Below are positions 54,791 through 64,000 of a stretch of DNA of 64,000 bases, piece after piece. Below the pieces are notes generated by a model that made no database searches, had not been told where the DNA came from, and saw nothing but the letters and a program-made list of their open reading frames with translations. Source of the DNA: Camellia lanceoleosa (lineage: Eukaryota; Streptophyta; Magnoliopsida; Ericales; Theaceae); NCBI GenBank assembly GCA_025200525.1, contig CM045762.1, positions 105,426,682 through 105,490,681 of the forward strand. The letters are read 5' to 3'. Position 1 is the stretch's first letter. Every line of letters starts with the position of its first letter. The position numbers and the translations under genes were made by a program.

Positions 54791-56328
54791 GTTCCCACAA
54801 CCTTGTTTAGGCCATATGAGTAGTTTTTGGTCTTCATAGCTCAAGAAAGTGCAAGAAAGTGTATCTCCGACGCTCAACCGGCCTCCGTTTTGACCTCGGA
54901 CCGCGTCTTCTGTGCGTAGCACTCCAACTCATACAATGTTGTATCCTTTGGTATCCTTTTTGCCTTTTACAAGATTCAAAAGTTGCCTCGTGTGCGTTGC
55001 ACGCGTTCATCGCACTATTTTGGTGCATTACATCGCGCTGTCATGCGCCTCACAGTTGCATTGTTATGCACATACTACATGCGTTGTAACACGCACCCTT
55101 TGCATTGTTATGCACATCTCTCATGCATTGTCATTGCATTTTTATCACAAGCATTATCATGTATTTCAATACATACGTCGCCTCGCGCATCGTTCGCGTT
55201 GTCGTGCATTCCCTTACCATGCATTGTCATGCATTCCGAAACACGTGCGTTGTTACGCATTTAAGTCCGTTTGCATCATTTTACATTCCGTGTGGCATGC
55301 GTGTCACACTTGCATCATTTTACATTTCCCTGAGGCATGCGTGTCACACTTGTATCATTTTCCATTCCTATGAGGCATGCGTGTCTCATTGGTATCATTT
55401 TGTATCTTATGAGGCATGCGTGTCTCATTTGTATTATTTTGCATCTTATGAGGCATGCGTGTCACACTTGCATCATTCCTCATTGTCATTGGCACGTGTG
55501 CCTCATTTGCATTGGCACATGTGCCTCATTTTCATTGGCACGTGTGTCTCATTCTCATTGGCACGAGTGCCTCATTTGTATTGGCACGTGTGCCTCATTT
55601 TTATTGGCACATGTGCCTCATTTTCATTGGCACCTGTGCCTCATTTTCATTGGCACGTGTGCCTCATTTGCATTGGCACGTGTGCCTCATTCTCATTGGC
55701 ACGTGTGCCTCATTCTCATCGGCATGCGTGTCTCATTTCCATTGGCAGGTGTGCCCCGTCTTCTTCATCAGCATGTGTGCCTCATTTCCATTGGCATGCG
55801 TGTCACATTTTCATTGGCATGCGTGTCGTCATTTGCATTAGCACGCATGCCTCATTTGCATTGTCTTACATTCCTTGCGACCTGCGTTGTCTTGCTTTCA
55901 TTTGCATTGTCATGCATGTTGCTAACAACATTGTACCTGTTAAGTTTGTTTTCTTTTCAGGCACGATATTGTATGTACGGTTCATTTGAGGCCGGTGCAA
56001 CCAGACGAGCCACACAGGTATTGTATCCTCTGCGTGAGACGTACAGAGAATTACATAATTCTCTTACATCCTTTCTGCATTGTAGTGTAGTCTGGTGTAT
56101 GCTAGCTTAAAACTGTTGCATGTGTGTGCTTCTGACTTTCTTTGCATGATCATAAGTTATGCTCGGCTTCTTGCATTTTCATTGCATTTTGCCCCCGCCT
56201 TTCAAGATATACCTTGTTTGTCTTGCATGTTTGTCCAAGTCTCCGCCTTGTCAAAATGGGTCGTCTTTGGGCTTTGACATTCACTCCCGTCATTGTTATG
56301 ACTTTCGAGTTTCACAAAGAGGGGCAAC
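54791..56328 (+). other. R3 3' tail, right copy, with 23-bp array
   Basis: It is collinear with 41083-42632. The array of 23-bp units (55487-55765) has twelve units here against nine on the left. The purine tract AAAGAGGGGCAAC (56316-56328) ends it. Confidence 0.7.
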
Positions 56329-56545
56329 AGAGAAACCCCATTTTTGACCGTCCTCAAAACTTAGGCGCCACCGCTTGAACACTCGGTGATTATCCATGTT
56401 TGTGTTCGCTTGAAGTTCCCGGAGGTCTCGCCACGCCCCGCCTCGGGATCTCCGAACTCGACCGTTTTGTGTCTGGTTTTGCACCAAACACTTGTGTTTT
56501 GCCTTGGAGGGGCAGGGAATGCCTTGTGAGGCATCCCCACACACC

Positions 56546-56780
56546 ACCGGTAGTGGCTAGAGGCCACCGGCTGGTTTTTGTTGCCACCGGCAATGTATGT
56601 GGCCGGTCGGCAGTCATTTTTGTCAAAATGAAATTTTTGGCCAGCCGACTACTGTTCATCTGCTTTTGCAGATATTTTAGGACAGCTGTGTGGCATTTGG
56701 TTCCCCTCCATACACGTGTATGGAGGGATGCTCTCCTTGTAAGCTTGTTGTATAAGCTTTACAAGTTTGTTGCCTATAAG
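56546..56780 (+). promoter_or_regulatory. R3 right LTR promoter: GC module plus TATA-like box
   Basis: CACCGGTAGTGGC, CCACCGGCTGG, CCACCGGCAATG and GGCCGGTCGGCAG words (56546-56650) precede CCTATAAGAG (56773-56782). Confidence 0.5.
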
Positions 56781-58623
56781 AGAAGGGTCTCTTCTCTTGG
56801 CATGGGGGTTAGAGAATTTTGGAGAGAAAAACACAGAGAGAAGCTCTGGTTTTAGGGTTAGGGTTCATACATATCTCCTATCTCTCTTTTTCTCTCTTTG
56901 TGTTCTAGGTGTTTTAGTCCATACTATTGCACACAAACACCTAGTGCTTCACCTTCCTTTGGCTACTGAGGTTCTAAGGGGCTGGTTTTGGTGTTTTGGA
57001 GCTGGATTCAAGCCAAGGAGGGCTGTTGGAGCATCATTTGTGAAGGTGGTCTACAAGGGTGAGAAACTTCCCTTTTATTTCCCATTTTTGCATTGCTTTT
57101 CTACCTATCTTAGAGCTGTTTTTGTGCTTAGTGTATAATACAAAAAAGTTCTATTTTTTAGCCCTCTTGATTGTTTATTAAGAGTGTTTTGTGGTTTGGG
57201 TTTGTTTGACCCCTCCTAAGCCTTGTAAGGCTCCTTTTTGTGCTATTTTTGTGCAAGTTTCGAGACTTTGGTGTTTGGGACTCTTCACCACTGAAATCTT
57301 AAGGGATTTCAGTGGTGGAGATGGTGCCCTGAAGTCTCCAAAAGGGGAGGGCCACCCCCTCTCCTTGTTGTCCTTAAAAGGGACCCTTTTTAGCCTCTTG
57401 AGGGAGCATCATGTTAGAGTGTGTTTTGATCATGTCTAGGCTGTTTTCCATGCTTATTATGCCATGATATAACCTTGTTGTGTGTTGGTTTTGGTACACC
57501 ATGCATACTTAGCATACCTACCATGTAATGCCTTGTTATTGCCTTAATATGCCTTAGGTTGTTAGCCTTTGCTCTAGCATGTTTTAGCCTTAGCCTTGTG
57601 AAGGTTTTGTGCTCATTTTGCCATGTTTTAAGTCTGTCCATAGTTGTTTGGGTCGATCTTGGCATGCTTAGTATAGCTCCTTTGTATTTGAGCTTGTATG
57701 CTTCAAGTATGTGAATGTGTAGTATGTGTTGCTTGCATCATTTTGGTGGTTTGGAACCACCCTACATGTTATTTCAGTCCCTTTGACATGCTCATATGTT
57801 TTCCTTGGATGCCTCTTTGAAGCTTTGGAAGCTTGCCTTGCATGCTCCATGTTTTAGCATTTATGCATGCCTTTAAATTCAAACCATCTAGATGCCATCT
57901 AGTTGGTCTTTTGGGCTTAGTTTCATGTGCTGAAACTCTGTTTTTGGTTGCCTAAGTCTTGCCATGTGTGGTTGTACTAAGTGTAGTCCATTGCCTCTTT
58001 GGTGAGCCTTGAATGCTTGGACCATTGTTGCATGTTTAGCTTGCCTTGTTGCTTGGTTTGGCACCATGTTTTAACATGATTTTCAGAGCTTATGTTGCAT
58101 GCTAATTGTCCATGATATCCCCTTTCAAGTGTGCCTTAGAGTTGCTTATTTAATGCCTAAGTGTTGGTCCAACTTACTTGCATGTGTGTATGTATGTTTG
58201 ATCCCAATTCCTTGGTTTTTGGCCACTGTTTTAGGCCTATTTAGAGTTGCCTAAATCATGTCTAAGTCCACCTTTTCATCAGTTTGCATTGCCTCATGTT
58301 TGCTTGTATGCTTGCATAAGTGTCTTGCCATGCAATGTTGCATTGCATCTTGCATGCATGCCTTGTTCCTTGACTTGGTGATAGGAATTGGGCCTTGGTT
58401 TGTTTGTTTGGTTTGCATTTCATTTGACATGAAAGTTGCACACTTGATTCTTTGGGCCATCATGCATGGAAATACGTGATTGGTGGTCCAAGAATCGAGA
58501 CACATGCCCCTTTGAGTCACAAACATGATAGGGGACATGATTGGTGCATACATTGCTTGAATTGTATTGCCATGCAAGTTACGTCTCTCGTCTTTGTGAG
58601 TTGCGTGTTCTCAGAGCATTCTT

Positions 58624-58735
58624 TGCCGATCGGCAGTATACATTGCCGACCGGCAGTAAATCACCAGCCGATGGATTCATTTTGTGCCGGCGACCACAAT
58701 TCACTGCCGGTGGTCATTCTACTCAGCCGGTGGTG
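58624..58735. repeat. GC-rich module, mid-LTR copy of the R3 right LTR
   Basis: TGCCGATCGGCAG, TGCCGACCGGCAG, CAGCCGATGG, GTGCCGGCGACCAC, CTGCCGGTGGT and CAGCCGGTGGTG words. The inverted repeats are better preserved here than in the left LTR. Confidence 0.65.
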
Positions 58736-60019
58736 ATTCCCAGTATCCAGAGAGGCATCCTTGAGACTTTGGCAGTCTTCAGAGAGACAAAGCAGGGAAA
58801 ACAGAGACAGACTATGCATGGCCGTGCACTTCCGAGCAGGACCCGAGCATGCGTTGCATCTGGCTCTCCTCCCGAGGCAGTTTACTGCTTTTCCTAGTTT
58901 AATTAGTTTGTTAACTGATTAAGCAATTTGTAATATTTAATTAGTTTGCGTAGTTGATTAATTTGTATTATTTATTTGGTCCCTCCGAGCGAGGGCAAAT
59001 CTGTAATAAGTGTGGGTGAGTGGTGTGCATGTCTTCCAACCCCCACTTCTTTCTTCCCTTTTACTTACCTGCTTTGATGGTTAGTATTAGGGCACGTTTA
59101 AATTAGCATACCTCATGCAATGCATGCGTGCATCCATTCATTTGTCTTACATGCACCGGGCTCGACGCATCATTCTAACTGCATCTGTATTTCAATTTCC
59201 AAATTGAATACGTGTTAGTTGTAGCATTTCACATGTCATCGTAGATTAGTCGAGCCTATCCTAATCACATTTTGCATGCGTTGCATTAGTCACTTTAACA
59301 TGAACTATGACATGCATGTTTGCTAACTAGTTTATTGTTTTGGCACGGAGTACGATGTAAGTATTTATGCTTTAGCATATCGCATGCATGTGAATGTTGC
59401 CATGACAGTATGCTTACCATGTGGCTAAGTGCTTATATGAGATAAACTATTTGAATGCCTGTGGGTGAATGTTGGATTGTTGGAGTTGGAAAAACTCGTT
59501 GAAATCCGTGTTTTAGCCTACTTGCGAGTAGCAAATTCCAAAGCGCTTTTCAAAACAAACGGATATGCAATGCTTGTTTCCAAATTAGGCAATCTAGTCG
59601 ATACTTGTTTGCTGTGCGCATAACATAGTAATTCTAGGCTAATAACCGGAATAAGAACACATAACGTTTTCAAAATCGGATATCATGGTTAGTAGAGGCC
59701 GGTCTTCAGACTGGGCGAAAGGGGGTGCTCATAGCTGACCTTCCCCGATCGTACCCAAGCTCCCGAGCCAAGACAACTTTGGTGATGACGGACACGTGGC
59801 CTTCGGCATCGAGTTAGGGTTTCCTAAATTTCCCCATAAAAAATATTTAGGTGGCGACTCTGTATCTGACAAAGCAGTCCATGTTTGGCACTTCTTTTCA
59901 AAATCTGTTTTTCTCAAAACGATTTGCCAGAGTTGGACTCTTTGGTTCAGATTACGAACTGCAACAAACAAAAAGGGGAGTCCGAACTGTAGCCGAGGTC
60001 CCTCGCGGGGCTTGTTACA

Positions 60020-61288
60020 GTGGAGCTATCGTCCGGTTGTCGATGAGATTTTGGACCTCATGACGAAGGTTGTAGCAACGGTCAGAGCCATGACCGCGCT
60101 GCTGATGGTACATACAGTACTTGGCGGGGTTATGTCTGGCTGGGAGTGGGTCAGGTAGAGGTTGAGGATCGAGGGGTATGAGATACCCTCTTTCCATCAA
60201 GACTTTTAGTGTGCTAGTCAAGCTCATATAGGGGGGTGAAAGTTCTGCCCTGAGCTCGGGTTGGGTCGGCTGTTTGCAGGCTTGGATTGGCAAAAGGGTT
60301 GGCTATGGCGACTGTACTGATTTCAATGGGTTCGGGAATAGTGCTATTTCCAGCATTGGTACTCCCTGTAATCGCCCTCCTTGTCGGTTCACTTGTTTTG
60401 GGAATGATCCCGCTGTTGAACGCATTCTCGACCTGAACCCCCAGTTAATGCAAACTTTTTGAAAGTGAATAACGGCGCGACTATCAATTTCTGCAACATA
60501 TCATGCTCAAGGTTCCGCACCATCATCTGCACTTGATCCCTCTCAGAAGGGCGGCAATCTGTCATCTGTGCTGCCTTTGCTCTCCACCTCGCAACAAATT
60601 TCACAAAAGGTTCTTTTGGGTTTTGGCGGGTTGCTTCAAGCTCTTGGGTGGTCATTTCAACTTCGGTATTGTAGGAATACTGATCGACAAAGGCCTCAGC
60701 CAATTCTTCCCAGTTTTGCTTCACTTTGTCCTCCAACTTAGCGTACCAAGTGGCTGCTACACCAGACAGAGTTCTTCCATACAGAGAGAGTTTCTGTGGC
60801 TTAGTCAGACCCATCGGCTTTAGGACATCCAAGAAAAGTCGGATATGTACCATTGGATCCCCAGACCCGTCGAAACGGTCAATATGTGGCATTTTGAATC
60901 TGTCTGGGAGCCGGACGGCAAACTCAGTGTGTCCATCCTCAATGTCGGGAATGGAGTTAAGGCCTTATGCTTTTTTGAATTGCTTCTTAAGGTTCGCAAT
61001 TTTCACTGCGGTTAGATCGAGGTCATTAGCATCAAAGGGATAAAGCCTCTGATTAGGCTGCACCAGGGGTTTGAAAACTCGGGCTTGGGTCAACCTTTCT
61101 CGAGGATTCGGACACTGCAAATCTTCAACTGGTGGAAGTGGGTCAAAGTTCGGCTGGGGTCCCAAAGCTGGATGTGAGGCAGATGCCCCAGATGAGCAGT
61201 GCATTTCAATACTGGTCTCAGCTTGCATGGCAGTTCCCTGATTTAACGCTGCTACCACAGCCACAAATTCTTCCGAACCCTGTGACAT
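60020..61288 (-). pseudogene. R2 gag, proximal part (to the right of the R3 insertion)
   Basis: Start ATG at 61288 (MSQGSEEFVAVVAALNQG). The frame runs through ARVFKPLVQPNQRLYPFDAN, a stop near 60967, then the capsid domain (MPHIDRFDGSGDPMVHIRLF, LYGRTLSGVAATWYAKLEDK, EPFVKFVARWRAKAAQM) in one open frame (60892-60470 or so), a frameshift, and the first zinc-knuckle module with all ligands present (YCMYHQQRGHGSDRC, about 60110-60065), cut at 60020 by the end of the R3 LTR. Bases 60020-61088 duplicate 38439-39500 of the left part. Confidence 0.85.
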
Positions 61289-62152
61289 CACGGTCTGCTA
61301 AGTCCGAACAAAGGTGATATGACTGGTGACTGACGGATCAGATGAACCGGTGAGCCTTGACTGGCCTTTCTTTGCCTTGCCTCAGCGAAAGAACACTAGT
61401 TGCCCTTGAATTGAATTTCTGACCTAACAAAGTCTATCAGCACTAGTCCAATGTACCCGGGGGATATCGGAGCCTTCTGAAGCTATGGTTCCAGGACTAC
61501 CCTAGCAAAAGAGAAAATAGAGAGCATCTCAGCCTGATTTCACCAAAACAGATACAAGCATAACAGGATGGTGTCTCATCTAATTCCGCCCCCAAAATTC
61601 TGCCTCAAATCTGATACCCTCGGGTAAAATTGATTCCCAAAACACTGAACCGGTGCCCGCAGGCCTGATGCCCAAACTTGTAAAATGATACATGCATTCG
61701 TGTAGAGACGCACTCTAAAGCACATAACAAGCAAGTGAGAGCCAAAACACCCCTATGTTGGGGTAGGGTTTCCCTGTTCTATTTTCTCAGGAGCTAGGGT
61801 TTCACTATGCACGCAGCGGTTTCAAACAACCTATATCGGGTAAGCAACCTGTCCTAGTTTAGAATGGTCACTACGGATTTCGATATGCACTAGGTTGAAT
61901 GGTCAAAAAGGGTGCCCCGGTAAAACTAGGGTTTGTGCTCCCATACTGTCAGAGCGCATAGCCGATCAGCCTTATGGTCATGCCTTGACAAGACAAGCCT
62001 CCGGCAAATCGTTCGGGAATGGCAGATGGCAAACACGGTGTCCTAGGCGCACCAATGCACATGCAATGCAAAGAAACACATAACTGTAGTCAAAACCAGA
62101 TATCATGAGTTCGAGTCAAGTTCTCTAAATCCCCAGCAGAGTCGCCAGAAAC
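61289..62152 (-). other. R2 leader with primer binding site
   Basis: On the minus strand, right after the LTR, stands TTCTGGCGACTCTGCTGGGG (62150-62131), the primer binding site; a TGGCGACTC start fits the tRNA-Arg type reported for Ogre/Tat elements (recalled). The rest is a non-coding leader of about 840 bp. Confidence 0.7.
62131..62150 (-). promoter_or_regulatory. R2 tRNA primer binding site
   Basis: TTCTGGCGACTCTGCTGGGG lies two bases inside the LTR end (TGTCTACA|GT) in the minus sense; its position fixes 62153 onward as the 5' LTR. Confidence 0.7.
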
Positions 62153-64000
62153 TGTAGACAGGCCCGCGGGGGGACCTCGATACAGCTCGGACTCGAATTG
62201 TGTCACGGTTCTTAATCTTGAACCAAAGAGTCCAAATCCGGCAAATCGTTTTGAGAAAATAGATTTTTAGAAAAGAAGTGCGAAACATGGACTGCTTTTC
62301 CAAATACAGAGTCGCCACCTAAATATTTTATTTTTGGGAAATTTAGGAAACCCTAACTCGTTGCCTAAGGCCACGTGTTCGTCATCACCAAAGTTGCCTC
62401 AGCTCGGGAACTTGGGTACGATTGGGGAAGGTCACTTCGTGAGCACCCCCGCTCGCCCGGTCAAAGACCGGCCTCTACTAACCATGATATCTAATTTTGA
62501 AAACATTGTGCATTCTTATTCCGGTTATTAGCCTAGATTTACTACGTGATGCGCACAGCATACAAGTATAGACTGGATCGCCTGAATTGGAACAAAACAT
62601 TTCATGTTTGTTTTTTAAAATGGTTTGATGGTGCTACTCGCAAGTAGGCTAAGACGTGGATTTGCCACCCTCGGGTGGGCTTAAGAAAAACATGATTTTG
62701 CCACTATCTAGTGGGCTTAAAACAAACATTTGATGAATTGTTCCAATCCAAATAACCCAACCTTCACCCACAGGTATTCAGGCAGATATATCACATAAGC
62801 AAATAGCCTCATGGTAAGCATGCTATCATGGCAGTCACTCACACACATGCAAGGATGCTAAAGCATAACCACTTACCAAGTACTCCAAACCAAAACAGAA
62901 GCTAATTAGAAATCCATGCATGATCCTAACTATACAAAAATGCCTAATGCAACACATGCAAAATGCAATTATAGCAGGCTCGACTATTCTAAAGATGGCA
63001 TGTGAAGTGCTACAACTAACAAGTATTCAACTTGAAATTAAAATACGAATGCAGTTAGTATGATGAGCCGAGCCCGGTGCGTGCAAAACAGATGAATAAA
63101 TGCAAACATGCTATCATACTGTATGCTAATTGAAACATGCCCTAATCTAACCATCATAAGCTGGTAAATAAAAGGGAAGAAAGACGTGGGGTTGGAAGAC
63201 ATACATCACACTCACGCACAATTATTACAATTATGCCCTCGCGCAGAGGGTCCGAATAAATAATATACAGTCCCGAATAGTACATTCCGAATAAATAATA
63301 CAGTCCAAGATATGTACAAAAATCCTAATTAATTACCAAATTAACTAAGGAAACAATAAACTGGCATGCAAGCCAGGGACTGCCTTGACTCTTCTTCAGA
63401 TGATGAATGATGCATATCCGAGTTGCCTTTGCGCGGAAATTCACTGTGATGCCCCAATTAGCCTCTGTTTTGCAATAATTTTTGGAAAGCGCACCAAGCC
63501 CTAGAAGATTGCTGATTCTTGATTTGTTGCAACAGAGAGCAGGAAAGGGGCATAGCAATGTATTTTCACATATGTATGCATGCCTCGATCCTCGTGCCAC
63601 CAATCACGCATCTCGATGCACGATGGCCGAGGAGTCGAATTGCACAACTCAATATGAAATGAATGCACATGAAAATACAGCTAAGACCTAACTCCATCAT
63701 GGACAATCCGGAGTGTGCGATCGGGGAATTGAGACACGCTCACACTCGAGTACGAACGCCTCGCTTTCGTGTTTCGCTAACTCCTATCCCGAACACAATG
63801 CAATATGCATGGCATGCATGAAATTCTACTAAGATACAACCTAACATGCACAATGCTATGAAATGGCATACACAATGCTCGATGTGACATGGCATACACA
63901 ATGCGCTAACATACAACCTAGCATACACAATGCTATGAAATGAAATGGCATACACAATGCATAATGGACTTACACCAACGCAAGTGGGCCTCAGCCACAC
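62153..64000 (-). mobile_element. R2: 5' LTR, partial (runs off the window)
   Basis: TGTAGACAGGCCCGCGGGGG starts at 62153 and the sequence is collinear with 27993-29840 with few differences to the last base of the window. By comparison with the 3' LTR about 2.5 kb should lie beyond 64000, followed by a TGTTA duplication and the rest of the R1 pol. Confidence 0.85.

Larger units (their letters stand above)
56329..60019 (+). mobile_element. R3: right (3') LTR, 3691 bp
   Basis: It follows the polypurine tract. The first bases are damaged (AGAGAAACCCC where the left LTR has TGTAGACACCCC); the end GGGGCTTGTTACA is at 60019. It is nearly identical to 42633-46326. The next base is R2 gag in opposite orientation. 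It contains the GC modules at 56546-56650 and 58624-58735. Confidence 0.85.

Noticed and set aside
1..64000. tRNA, rRNA or other structured RNA genes
   Set aside because: No cloverleaf with conserved A and B boxes or ribosomal RNA segment was recognised by eye; a tRNAscan/Infernal run would be decisive.

Overview
This is nuclear DNA of a flowering plant, probably a dicot; the species cannot be told from the sequence. The first 15 kb is AT-rich, contains introns and small plant transposons, and holds a decayed wall-associated-kinase-type receptor kinase. From 15.7 kb to the end the window is almost entirely Ty3/gypsy LTR retrotransposon of the Tat type. The grounds for that assignment are LTRs of 3.7-4.3 kb, a TGGCGACTC-type primer binding site, Gag with a zinc knuckle, a gypsy integrase, antisense extra ORFs of the plant mobile domain (PMD) kind between pol and the 3' LTR, and tandem repeats just before the 3' LTR. 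No intact host gene, tRNA, rRNA or CRISPR array was recognised.

Layout of 1-15.67 kb. There is a kinase pseudogene at 2267-3222 (+). Two foldback elements lie side by side (4281-4574 and 4608-4782). A solo LTR at 5669-6915 has target duplication AATAG. A 53-bp tandem repeat (6955-13205) is split by two transposons: a PIF/Harbinger-like TIR element (7098-8655, duplication TCA) and a complete but non-coding minus-strand LTR retrotransposon (8671-13120, two 350-bp LTRs, duplication TTTAT). Taking out both insertions restores the repeat period to 52 bp.

Layout of 15.67-64 kb: three layers. R1 (minus strand) has its 3' LTR at 15674-19480, a tail with a 27-bp array, an antisense PMD pseudogene (21743-24628, +), a second antisense PMD/DUF7745-like ORF (25365-26330, +), and an integrase fragment (26977-27992, -). 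R2 (minus strand) is inserted in the R1 integrase. Its 3' LTR is 27993-32325, its tail has a hairpin array, its gag is split between 37560-39500 and 60020-61288, and its 5' LTR (62153 onward) runs off the window. R3 (plus strand) sits inside the R2 gag as a tandem internal-LTR-internal-LTR structure (39501-60019). It consists of a truncated tail, LTR 42633-46326, an internal region with a reduced gag and an antisense PMD gene, and LTR 56329-60019. The R2 gag on either side of R3 overlaps by about 1.06 kb. Neither R2 nor R3 shows any pol between gag and the tail, so both look non-autonomous.

The most interesting signal is a GC-rich module of repeated GCCGGCCAC / GTGGCCGGC and CCGGTCGGC words in these otherwise AT-rich elements. 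It lies shortly upstream of a TATA-like box at every transcription unit that can be recognised: the sense LTR promoter in R1, R2 and R3, the antisense PMD gene in R1 and both R3 copies, and the second antisense ORF in R1. R2 has lost PMD and also lacks the PMD-side module. The pattern looks like a shared cis-regulatory code for the sense and antisense genes of one retroelement family.
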